From: Aureibaculum flavum
GTDB lineage: Bacteria > Bacteroidota > Bacteroidia > Flavobacteriales > Flavobacteriaceae
Length of the DNA stretch: 64,000 nucleotides
Reading direction: 5' to 3'
Assembly (NCBI RefSeq): GCF_016406085.1
Contig: NZ_JAEHFJ010000003.1
Coordinates: 312,288-376,287, forward strand
In this document: positions 35,399-43,685 of the stretch, in pieces
Layout of the letters: every line of letters starts with the position of its first letter
Numbering within the stretch: the stretch's first letter is position 1
Notes under the pieces: generated by a model
What the model was told of the DNA's origin: nothing
The model's database searches: none
What the model saw: the letters and a program-made list of their open reading frames with translations, nothing else
Made by a program: the position numbers and the translations under genes

Positions 35399-35427
35399 AA
35401 GCTGATAATTCTATCGGCTTTTTTTAT
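35399..35427 (+). terminator. terminator before the efflux operon
   Basis: AAGCTGAT (35399-35406) pairs with ATCGGCTT (35413-35420) with one G-U pair, followed by a T run. It separates the lipoprotein gene from the efflux operon. Confidence 0.8.
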
Positions 35428-35448
35428 TTAACATTTCTTTAACTTCGT

Positions 35449-35472
35449 TTGGTTCGGTTTGTTCAGAACCAA
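35449..35472. promoter_or_regulatory. operator-like inverted repeat at the efflux operon promoter
   Basis: TTGGTTC (35449-35455) and GAACCAA (35466-35472) are perfect 7-bp arms with a 10-bp spacer, directly upstream of the predicted -7 box. This is the expected place for a binding site of the GbsR/MarR-type regulator encoded by the first gene. Confidence 0.6.
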
Positions 35473-35475
35473 TTA

Positions 35476-35483
35476 TATATTTG
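35476..35483 (+). promoter_or_regulatory. predicted -7 box of the efflux operon
   Basis: TATATTTG matches TAnnTTTG, 58 bp before the regulator ATG at 35542, with the inverted repeat overlapping the -33 region. Confidence 0.55.
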
Positions 35484-35541
35484 CACTCGATTTACTATAA
35501 AAAACACTTTGTTTCCCTTATAGTATAAAAAATTAAGACAA

Positions 35542-36045
35542 ATGAGTAATTCACTATGTAACGAAAAAATGTCCTTAGTAGAAAAACTAGGAGTGCATTT
35601 AGAGAAAAGAGAACAGCTAGCACCTGTTGCCGCACGTATACTATCATATATTATACTTACCGGAAAAACAGGAACCACATTTGAAGACATGGTAAAAGTA
35701 TTATGTGCCAGTAAAAGTACCATCTCTAATCATCTCAATCATTTACAAGATTTAAATAAAATTCACTATTTCACCAAAACTGGTGACCGTAAAAAATATT
35801 TTGTCATTAATACCGACATCATAATGCAACATATAGATAAAATGATGCATGATTGGAATGAAATACGTGAACTACATTCAGAAATTAAAGACTATAAAGA
35901 AACCATAAATAATGAAAAATTGGAAAATGATGAAGAAAAATTCGATTTAAACTTTCATAGCGACTATATCAAATTTATTGATGGGGCAACCTCATCTATT
36001 GAAGAATTAAGAATAAAATTAATAAATAACCCAATTACACATTAG
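35542..36045 (+). CDS. GbsR/MarR-type transcriptional regulator
   Basis: A 167-residue cytoplasmic winged-helix regulator of the GbsR/MarR group. The DNA-binding part (about 45-85) reads TTFEDMVKVLCASKSTISNHLNHLQDLNKIHYF, with the wing at TGDRKKYF. A long acidic coiled-coil tail follows (105-160). It is the first gene of the efflux operon, 6 bp before the adaptor gene, and an inverted repeat lies at the promoter. It probably represses its own operon and is released by an efflux substrate. Confidence 0.9.
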   Translation: MSNSLCNEKMSLVEKLGVHLEKREQLAPVAARILSYIILTGKTGTTFEDMVKVLCASKSTISNHLNHLQDLNKIHYFTKTGDRKKYFVINTDIIMQHIDKMMHDWNEIRELHSEIKDYKETINNEKLENDEEKFDLNFHSDYIKFIDGATSSIEELRIKLINNPITH

Positions 36046-36051
36046 ACTAAA

Positions 36052-37179
36052 ATGAATAAGTTATACTCCATATTATCAATAAGTGTTCTCATACTAACAT
36101 TAAGTTGTGGCAATAAGAATCAAACCAATACAACTGGACAACAGGCTCCTCCACCCTCGTTTCCAGTAACTCAATTACAACAAAAAACAGTTACAGGATA
36201 TACCGAATATCCTACAACTATTGAAGGAATTGTAAATAGTGATGTAAGAGCGAAAGCATCAGGATATATTGAGAAAGTATTTGTAGATGAAGGACAAAAG
36301 GTAAGAAAGGGACAAGTGTTATTTAAATTAGAAACACAGTCTTTAAGTCAAGATGCAGGAGCAGCTCAAGCACGTATTAATGTAGCCCAAGTAGAGGTAG
36401 ATAAACTGATACCACTTGTAGCAAAAAACATTATTAGTGAAGTACAGCTAGAAACTGCTAAAGCTAATTTAGCACAAGCAAAAGCAAATTATAGTAGTGT
36501 TACTGCTAATATTGGCTATGCAACCATTAAAAGTCCAATAGATGGTTATGTTGGTTCTATAAATTTTAGAGAAGGAGCTTTAATTAGCCCAAGTGACGCA
36601 ACACCTTTAACTACTGTAAGTGAAATTGATCAAGTATATGCCTTTTTTAGTTTTAACGAAGCACAATACATAGATCTCTTACAAAGATCTGAGGGAAAAA
36701 CAAAAGCAGAACGCATTAAAAATTCTCCAGATTTAAGTTTGATTTTGGCTAATGGTAAAGTGTATTCTCAAAAAGGACGCATTCAAACCAGTACAGGTCA
36801 AATAAATCAAAATACAGGAACCATAAAAATAAGAGCTGCTTTTAAAAATCCAGACGAAATTTTAACGAATGGAAATAGTGGAAAAATAAGATTTCCTATA
36901 GAATATAAAGACGCTTTAATTGTACCTCAAACAGCAACTTTTGAGCAACAAGGAAATATTATGATTTTCAAACTTGGTGAAGACAATAAAGTAGAAACTT
37001 CCATTATAAAAGTAAAAGGAACAGTAGATAATTTATATGTTGTAGAATCAGGTTTAGATGCAAAAGATAAAATTATAGTTTCTGGCGTTGGCAAATTAAG
37101 AAACGGAATGGCAATCTCACCGCAAGAGACTTCTTTTGAAGATGCCATTAAACAAGTACCAACATTATTTAAAAACTAG
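36052..37179 (+). CDS. RND efflux periplasmic adaptor (membrane fusion protein)
   Basis: A 375-residue lipoprotein (lipobox TLSC, C19) of the AcrA/MexA type that links the inner-membrane RND pump to the outer-membrane channel. The lipoyl/barrel-sandwich halves surround a short helical hairpin: VRAKASGYIEKVFVDEGQKVRKGQVLFKL and ATIKSPIDGYVGSINFREGALIS. The hairpin is short, about 80-130. A beta-barrel and membrane-proximal domain complete it. The pump and channel genes follow on the same strand. Confidence 0.95.
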   Translation: MNKLYSILSISVLILTLSCGNKNQTNTTGQQAPPPSFPVTQLQQKTVTGYTEYPTTIEGIVNSDVRAKASGYIEKVFVDEGQKVRKGQVLFKLETQSLSQDAGAAQARINVAQVEVDKLIPLVAKNIISEVQLETAKANLAQAKANYSSVTANIGYATIKSPIDGYVGSINFREGALISPSDATPLTTVSEIDQVYAFFSFNEAQYIDLLQRSEGKTKAERIKNSPDLSLILANGKVYSQKGRIQTSTGQINQNTGTIKIRAAFKNPDEILTNGNSGKIRFPIEYKDALIVPQTATFEQQGNIMIFKLGEDNKVETSIIKVKGTVDNLYVVESGLDAKDKIIVSGVGKLRNGMAISPQETSFEDAIKQVPTLFKN

Positions 37180-37204
37180 TTAACTAACAAACAACATATT
37201 AGTC

Positions 37205-40200
37205 ATGTTAAAAACATTTATTGAAAGACCTGTGCTTTCAACAGTTATCTCTATTATTATAGTTATGCTTGGTGTTATTAGTATATCAAGCCTACCAATA
37301 GAGGAGTATCCAGATATTGCACCACCAACAATTAAGGTAACCGCATCTTATCCCGGAGCAAACGCAGAAACAGTCTTAGAAAGTGTAATCATACCTATCG
37401 AAGAACAAATTAATGGTGTAGAGGGAATGAATTATATCACTTCTACAGCATCTAACACTGGTACAGCAGAGATTACAGTTTATTTTAATCAGGAAATAGA
37501 TGCAGATATTGCTGCCGTTAATGTTCAAAACCGTGTAGCACGAGCAAATCCTTTATTACCACAAGAAGTTATTCAAACTGGGGTAACAACGCAAAAGCAA
37601 GAAACGAGTGCATTGATGTTTATCTCAATGTATTCTGACAGTGAAGATTATGATGCTACATTTATTCAGAATTACTTAAAAATAAACGTTATTCCTGCTA
37701 TGCAACGTATTAGTGGTGTAGGAGATGTTAGTGTATTTTCTCAACAAGACTATGCAATGCGAATCTGGTTAAAACCGGAAAAATTAGCAGCATACAGTTT
37801 AATACCTTCTGATGTTACAGCTGCCTTAGCGGAACAAAATTTAGAAGCAGCAGCAGGTTCTTTAGGCCAAAATAATGGTGAGGCATTTTCTTATACACTA
37901 ACCTATAGTGGACGTTTTAAAGACCAAAAGCAATATGGAGATATTATTATAAAAGCTTTGGGTAATGGAGAGTTTCTTCGTTTAAATGATATAGCAACTA
38001 TAGAGTTAGACGCACAATCATATTCTTCTAATGCAATGAGTTTAGGCCATCCAGCAGTTTTTATGGGGATTTTTCAAACTAAAGGTTCTAATGCACAAGA
38101 GATTATTGAAAATATAAAAACAACGTTAGAATCAGTAGAAAAAGACCTTCCAGATGGATTAAGTATTTTTGTGCCATATGACACAAGTTTATTTTTAAAT
38201 GCATCGATAGAAAAAGTAGTGAGTACCTTATTAGAGGCCTTTTTATTGGTGTTCTTAGTAGTATTTATCTTCTTGCAAGATTTCCGTTCTACATTAATTC
38301 CTGCAATTGCAGTTCCGGTTTCGATAATAGGAACGTTTTTCTTCTTAAGTGTTTTTGGCTACTCTATTAACTTATTGACACTATTCGCGTTAGTACTCGC
38401 CATTGGCATTGTGGTAGATGATGCCATTGTTGTTGTTGAAGCTGTTCATGCCAAAATGGATTATGGTGAAAAGAACCCGAAAAAGGCAACATTAACGGCC
38501 ATGAATGAAATCTCTGGAGCTATTATCTCGATTACTTTGGTAATGGCAGCCGTATTTATTCCTGTAACCTTTGTAACCGGACCAACAGGTGTATTTTATG
38601 AACAGTTTGGCGTTACATTAATTATTGCAATTCTTATTTCTGCTGTAAATGCATTAACCTTAAGTCCTGCTTTATGTGCATTACTACTAAAAACGCATAA
38701 AGATGATGAAGAGTTAAAAGGTAAAGGTCCATTAAAACGTTTCTATACACTTTTTAATCGTGGATTTAACGCTACTACAGAAAGATACGGAAAATCACTT
38801 CAGTTTTTATACAAAAGAAAATGGATACCGGTATTACTATTACTTTTAGCAATAGCTGGTATTTTCTGGGCAGCTAAAACAACACCTACGGGCTTTGTGC
38901 CTAATGAAGATAGAGGAATTATTTTTGCAAATATAGAATTGCCTGCAGGAGCATCTTTAGATAGAACAAATGCTGTTGCCAAAGATCTGTATAGTAAAAT
39001 AAATGGTATCGATGGTATTGTTGGAGTCAACTTTATTAAAGGTAGAAGTTTAATTAGTGGAGCTGGTAGTAATTATGGTTTCGGTATTATTAAATTAGCT
39101 GATTGGGGAGAACGTAAAGATCCGTCAACGTCTGTACAGGCTATTACTGGTAAGTTATTTGGCGTTGTAGCAGGAATTCCAGAAGCAAATATTATTTTCT
39201 TCTCGCCACCAAGTATTCGTGGTTTCGGTAACTCGTCAGGTTTTGAGGTAAATTTATTAGATAAATTTGGTGGAGAGTTTACTGATTTAGATAAAACAAA
39301 TAAAGAATTTGCGATGGCTTTAATGAGTCATCCCGAAATTAAATATGCTCAATCTTCTTTCAGTACAAATTATCCACAATACGAAATGGAAATTAATGTG
39401 CCTTTAGCAAAAGAAAAAGGCGTACCCATTAATAGTATTTTCTCAACGTTGCAAGGGTATATTGGAGGTGTTTATGCCTCTGACTTTTCAAAATTTGGAA
39501 AACAATTTAGAGTTTACGTTCAATCTTTACCCGAAGATAGAGCTGATGTAAATGCTTTAAATAGTATGTATGTAAGAACAGATTCTGGCGAAATGACTCC
39601 TATTACTCAGTTTATTACCTTAAAACGAGTATATGGCCCTCAATCTGTAACACGATTCAACTTATTTAATTCTACAACGATAACAGGTGCAACAAACGCA
39701 GGGTTTAGTACAGGAGATGCCATTAGAGTTATTGAAGAAGAGGTTGCAAAATTACCAAGTAATTATACGGTTGCTTATTCTGGTTTAACACGAGAAGAAG
39801 TAAATGCGGGTAACCAAACCACTTTCATTTTTGTATTGAGTATACTCTTTGTATACTTCTTGTTAAGTGCACAATACGAAAGTTATTTATTACCATTTGC
39901 GGTGGTCCTTTCTATTCCGTTTGGTGTATTTGGAGCCTATATTAGTACAAATCTATTTGGACTCGAAAATAACATTTACTTCCAAATTGCATTAATCATG
40001 CTTATTGGGTTACTTGCCAAAAATGCCATATTAATTGTAGAGTTTGCAGTTCAAAGGCGTAAAAACGGAGAAAGTATTGTAGATGCGGCCATCCATGGAG
40101 CAAAAGCCCGATTAAGACCAATTTTAATGACCTCATTTGCCTTTATTTTAGGATTGATGCCATTAGTGTTAGCACAAGGTGTAGGAGCAGAAGGAAATAA

Positions 40201-40342
40201 ATCTATTGGTACAGGTGCCGCCGGCGGAATGCTTATAGGAACCCTTTTAGGTGTCTTTGTAATTCCTATCCTATTTATACTATTTCAGTGGTTACAAGAA
40301 AAAGTGTCGAGTAAACCAGCAGTACAAACTATTGAAGAATAA
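37205..40342 (+). CDS. RND efflux pump permease (AcrB/MexB-type, HAE1)
   Basis: A 1045-residue inner-membrane proton-driven multidrug exporter, normal length for HAE1 permeases. It begins with the FIERPVLSTVISIIIVMLG helix. The proton-relay aspartates are D405 and D406 in TM4 (GIVVDDAIVVVEAV), and the TM10 lysine is in GLLAKNAILIVEFA. Two large periplasmic loops (about 40-335 and 560-870) hold the pore and docking domains. It lies 25 bp after the adaptor gene and 5 bp before the channel gene. Confidence 0.97.
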   Translation: MLKTFIERPVLSTVISIIIVMLGVISISSLPIEEYPDIAPPTIKVTASYPGANAETVLESVIIPIEEQINGVEGMNYITSTASNTGTAEITVYFNQEIDADIAAVNVQNRVARANPLLPQEVIQTGVTTQKQETSALMFISMYSDSEDYDATFIQNYLKINVIPAMQRISGVGDVSVFSQQDYAMRIWLKPEKLAAYSLIPSDVTAALAEQNLEAAAGSLGQNNGEAFSYTLTYSGRFKDQKQYGDIIIKALGNGEFLRLNDIATIELDAQSYSSNAMSLGHPAVFMGIFQTKGSNAQEIIENIKTTLESVEKDLPDGLSIFVPYDTSLFLNASIEKVVSTLLEAFLLVFLVVFIFLQDFRSTLIPAIAVPVSIIGTFFFLSVFGYSINLLTLFALVLAIGIVVDDAIVVVEAVHAKMDYGEKNPKKATLTAMNEISGAIISITLVMAAVFIPVTFVTGPTGVFYEQFGVTLIIAILISAVNALTLSPALCALLLKTHKDDEELKGKGPLKRFYTLFNRGFNATTERYGKSLQFLYKRKWIPVLLLLLAIAGIFWAAKTTPTGFVPNEDRGIIFANIELPAGASLDRTNAVAKDLYSKINGIDGIVGVNFIKGRSLISGAGSNYGFGIIKLADWGERKDPSTSVQAITGKLFGVVAGIPEANIIFFSPPSIRGFGNSSGFEVNLLDKFGGEFTDLDKTNKEFAMALMSHPEIKYAQSSFSTNYPQYEMEINVPLAKEKGVPINSIFSTLQGYIGGVYASDFSKFGKQFRVYVQSLPEDRADVNALNSMYVRTDSGEMTPITQFITLKRVYGPQSVTRFNLFNSTTITGATNAGFSTGDAIRVIEEEVAKLPSNYTVAYSGLTREEVNAGNQTTFIFVLSILFVYFLLSAQYESYLLPFAVVLSIPFGVFGAYISTNLFGLENNIYFQIALIMLIGLLAKNAILIVEFAVQRRKNGESIVDAAIHGAKARLRPILMTSFAFILGLMPLVLAQGVGAEGNKSIGTGAAGGMLIGTLLGVFVIPILFILFQWLQEKVSSKPAVQTIEE

Positions 40343-40347
40343 AAACT

Positions 40348-41766
40348 ATGAAATCTATTTTAAAATATAAAAATTTAGGTAAAACAATTCTATTTGGACT
40401 CGTTTTACTAACACTACAAAGTTGTTTTGTAGCAAAAGATTATACCAGATCAGAATTGCCAGAAACCGAGGCACTTTATCGAACAGAAAATTTACCAACT
40501 GATAGTTTGTCTATAGCAGATGTATCATGGGAGACCTTATTTACAGACAGTTATTTGAAAGAATATATAAAAGAAGGTCTACAAAATAATATGGATGTTA
40601 GAATAGCCATTCAACAAATGGCTATGGCTCAAGCCTATGCAAAACAAGGTAAGGCAGGGTATTTACCTTCAGTTGATATTGGTGCAAATGTAACGCATCA
40701 AGAACTTTCTAAAAACAGTCAGTTTGGTGCATTTTTAACGAATACTTCTACTGATCAATATGATCTTACAGCGAACCTTTCTTGGGAAGCAGATATTTGG
40801 GGAAAAATAAGAAGTAATAAAAGAGCAACTCAAGCAGCTTATTTACAAAGCGTGTCGGGTCATCAAGCAGTTAAAACACAGTTGATTTCTAGTATTGCAA
40901 ATACCTATTATAACTTATTAGCTCTTGATGCTCAATTGGAAGTTACTAAAGAAACCATTGCAACTAGAGATAGTAGTGTTACCACAATCAAAGCTCTAAA
41001 AGAAGCGGGACAAGTAACGCAAGTTGCTGTTGACCAAAATATTGCACAATTCAATAGTGCAAAAGCATTGCAAGTCGATATTGAAACAGCTATTTTTAAA
41101 ACAGAAAATACGCTTAGTATTTTATTGGGTAAAGCACCTCAACATTTTGAAAGAAATACTTTAACCGTTCAGAAAATAGACCAAGAAATTCAATTGGGTG
41201 TGCCAGCAACATTACTTAGTAATAGACCTGATGTTATGGCAGCAGAGTATGGTTTAATTCAGTCTTTTGAGTTAACTAATGTTGCTAGAAGTAACTTTTA
41301 TCCTTCTTTAACATTAACAGCTTCTGGTGGGTTTCAAAGTTTAGAATTGGACCAATTACTTAATGCAAATTCATTATTTGCCAATATAATAGGTGGTTTA
41401 ACTCAACCTCTTTTTAATCAGCGAAAGCTTAAAACACAAAAAGAAGTTGCCATTGCTCAACAAGAACAAGCATTACTTCAATTCAAAAAATCATTATTAA
41501 TTGCAGGTAGCGAAGTTTCTAATGCATTATTTTCATATGAATCTGAAACTAAAAAATATGAGTTTAGAAAGAATGAAGTGGAGGCCTTACGTGCTGCAGA
41601 ATCAAACTCAGAAGAATTACTTAAAAATGGTTACGCAAACTATTTAGATTTATTAACAGCAAGACAAAGTGCCCTAAGTGCAGAGCTTAATATTATAGAT
41701 AGTCAGTTACAACAATTAGTGTCTGTTGTAGACTTGTACGAAGCTCTAGGTGGTGGATGGAAATAA
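40348..41766 (+). CDS. TolC/OprM-type efflux outer-membrane channel lipoprotein (NodT family)
   Basis: A 472-residue outer-membrane factor. It has a lipoprotein signal (LQSC, C26), then the two repeated halves of the OEP fold made of long helices and beta-strands. Typical motifs are NNMDVRIAIQQMAMAQAYAKQGKAGYLPSVD near 75-112 and LLSNRPDVMAAEY near 290. It completes the three-part pump. A universal stress protein gene follows 30 bp later. Confidence 0.95.
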   Translation: MKSILKYKNLGKTILFGLVLLTLQSCFVAKDYTRSELPETEALYRTENLPTDSLSIADVSWETLFTDSYLKEYIKEGLQNNMDVRIAIQQMAMAQAYAKQGKAGYLPSVDIGANVTHQELSKNSQFGAFLTNTSTDQYDLTANLSWEADIWGKIRSNKRATQAAYLQSVSGHQAVKTQLISSIANTYYNLLALDAQLEVTKETIATRDSSVTTIKALKEAGQVTQVAVDQNIAQFNSAKALQVDIETAIFKTENTLSILLGKAPQHFERNTLTVQKIDQEIQLGVPATLLSNRPDVMAAEYGLIQSFELTNVARSNFYPSLTLTASGGFQSLELDQLLNANSLFANIIGGLTQPLFNQRKLKTQKEVAIAQQEQALLQFKKSLLIAGSEVSNALFSYESETKKYEFRKNEVEALRAAESNSEELLKNGYANYLDLLTARQSALSAELNIIDSQLQQLVSVVDLYEALGGGWK

Positions 41767-41774
41767 TATATTTG
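41767..41774 (+). promoter_or_regulatory. possible internal -7 box before the stress-protein gene
   Basis: TATATTTG matches TAnnTTTG, right after the channel gene's stop and 22 bp before the ATG at 41797. It would let the last genes be expressed apart from the pump. Confidence 0.35.
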
Positions 41775-41796
41775 ATTATATCATAAAATTAATATC

Positions 41797-42612
41797 ATGG
41801 ACTCAATTTTAGTTGCAACACATTTTTCTAAAACATCGAATAATGCTGTATTATATTCGGCGTCATTAGCTCAACTATTTAATTCAAAACTTATACTTTT
41901 TAATGCTTTCAAGTTACCTGTTCATGCTGCAAACACATGGATATCAGCGTCTTCTATGGACGAATTGATCGATAAAAATAAAGAAAAGTTAAAGAAGAAA
42001 GCTATAATGTTATCCGAAAAATTTAACATTGAGGTTGAATATCACTGTAGTTATGTGAATTTAGAAGATGAAATTGATTCTTTAATGAAATTAAATAAAT
42101 CAAAATTTTTAGTTATCGGAATGTCGGATAAATCTATGGAACAGAATTTACTTGGAAATCCGACTACAACCTTAATTAGTATGAAAAAATTTCCTGTATT
42201 GGCAATTCCAGTATGTGCTAAATTTTCAGGAATACATAAAATTATTTTTGCCTGTGATGTAATGCAAGACCTCCCCTTAAGAGTATTAGCAAAATTAAGA
42301 CAAATAGCCTTTGAGCTTCAGTCTGAGGTTACTGTATTTTATGTGGAGAATAAAATAAACGAACTTATATTAGAAAACAAAGCTCATGAAAATATTGAAA
42401 AAGGACTAGAAAATGTAACCTATTTCTATAAGAAAGTAAATTCCGATGCTGTAATAAAAGAAATAGAAAAAGAGATTGTAAAATCAAATTTTGATTTGTT
42501 AGTAATGGTTCCAAAAAAGTATGGTTTTTGGGAATCTATAGTTCATAAAAGTAAAACAAGAGTTATGGCTTCGGGGTTAAACATTCCACTACTATCAATT
42601 CCGCTAGATTAA
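41797..42612 (+). CDS. tandem universal stress protein (two Usp domains)
   Basis: A 271-residue cytoplasmic protein with two Usp folds in tandem, about 1-140 (ILVATHFSKTSNNAVLYSASLA) and 148-271 (IIFACDVMQD). The first has the ...GMSDKSMEQNLLGNPTTTLI stretch at the place of the nucleotide-binding G-x2-G-x9-G motif, but the glycines are poorly kept, so ATP binding is doubtful. Such proteins occur often in Bacteroidota beside transporters. It is between the efflux genes and a TetR-type regulator, 48 bp before the latter. Confidence 0.9.
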   Translation: MDSILVATHFSKTSNNAVLYSASLAQLFNSKLILFNAFKLPVHAANTWISASSMDELIDKNKEKLKKKAIMLSEKFNIEVEYHCSYVNLEDEIDSLMKLNKSKFLVIGMSDKSMEQNLLGNPTTTLISMKKFPVLAIPVCAKFSGIHKIIFACDVMQDLPLRVLAKLRQIAFELQSEVTVFYVENKINELILENKAHENIEKGLENVTYFYKKVNSDAVIKEIEKEIVKSNFDLLVMVPKKYGFWESIVHKSKTRVMASGLNIPLLSIPLD

Positions 42613-42660
42613 TCTTTTTCTAACTAGAAATAAATTTTTCGGAATTAAAAAGTAAGTAAA

Positions 42661-43254
42661 ATGATTACAAAAGAAGAGTTGTTAACATGTTCTATAACCA
42701 AGTTTACACAATTTGGAAGTAAACATGTTTCTTTAGATGAAATTGCAGGTACACTTGGTATTTCTAAAAAAACAATTTACACCTTCTTTAAGAACAAAGA
42801 AGACTTAGTTACTAGTAGTTTAGAACAATTATTAAATAAGCTCTCTGAAGAAATTGATAAGATAATTTCTGATAATAGAGAAGACCCAATAATAAGTGTT
42901 ATTTTAATTTATAAAAGAGGGTTTGAGTATTTAAAATACTTTAAACCCTCTTATATTTTTGGTTTAAAAAAATACTACCCCAAAGCAAGCAATTTTTTTG
43001 AAAAATTTAATGAAGATTTAGCCAACAACAGAATTTATAATTTACTAAAACAAGCACAAGAAGCTGGTAATATTAAACAAGAGGTGAACTTAAAATTAGT
43101 TGTAAAGATTTATTTTTTAAGAATTGATACTGTTTTGTTTAATAACAACAACTTGTTTAAGTTACACCAAAAAGAAGAGCTTTTTAAGCACATGGTAGTT
43201 TATAATTTAAAAGGAATAATTACAAGAAACTATTCTAATCCTATTTTTGAATAG
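42661..43254 (+). CDS. TetR/AcrR-family transcriptional regulator
   Basis: A 197-residue cytoplasmic regulator. The N-terminal DNA-binding domain (3-48) contains the TetR motif HVSLDEIAGTLGISKKTIYTFFKNKEDLV. The C-terminal helical ligand domain is unassigned and includes a KRGFEYLKYFKPSYIFGLKKYYP stretch. It is a second regulator near the efflux operon, at its far end. Its own target is unknown; it could respond to compounds exported by the pump. Confidence 0.93.
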   Translation: MITKEELLTCSITKFTQFGSKHVSLDEIAGTLGISKKTIYTFFKNKEDLVTSSLEQLLNKLSEEIDKIISDNREDPIISVILIYKRGFEYLKYFKPSYIFGLKKYYPKASNFFEKFNEDLANNRIYNLLKQAQEAGNIKQEVNLKLVVKIYFLRIDTVLFNNNNLFKLHQKEELFKHMVVYNLKGIITRNYSNPIFE

Positions 43255-43271
43255 ATTCGTATTTTTACCAC

Positions 43272-43667
43272 ATGAAAAAAGATATTAATATCCCAAAAGT
43301 TGAAGGTGTATATATTGCCGTAGTAAACGAATACAATCACATTTATAAAACACAAGATTGGAACGCTTATATAATTAATGATCAAAATGTTGATTTAGAA
43401 ATGGTTATTGCAGTAATAACAGGATATTCTGAAAATAAAATAACTTCCACAATTAGAAAAAAAATAGACACGCTTCCTAAAAAAAGTTATGCGAAACTAG
43501 AGTTAATGCAAGAAGATTTGTTTGCATTAAACAACAGCTTTAAAGTGTCTTTTCTTGAAGGTAATAAAATGTTTGATAAAACCTATATCTTTAAGAAAAA
43601 CACAATTAACTTAAATGCATTACAACCTCTTCCATTAATGGATGTAAAAGGGGTTTTAGTAAAATAA
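43272..43667 (+). CDS. conserved-looking cytoplasmic protein of unknown function
   Basis: A 131-residue protein without signal or membrane segment. It begins KKDINIPKVEGVYIAVVNEYN and is predicted alpha/beta with strands such as MVIAVITGYS and KTYIFKKNTINL. I recall similar short proteins in flavobacteria but no assigned function. It is 17 bp behind the TetR-type gene, so probably on one transcript, and converges with the Pel-like locus. Confidence 0.75.
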   Translation: MKKDINIPKVEGVYIAVVNEYNHIYKTQDWNAYIINDQNVDLEMVIAVITGYSENKITSTIRKKIDTLPKKSYAKLELMQEDLFALNNSFKVSFLEGNKMFDKTYIFKKNTINLNALQPLPLMDVKGVLVK

Positions 43668-43685
43668 AACATCTACAATGAGCTT

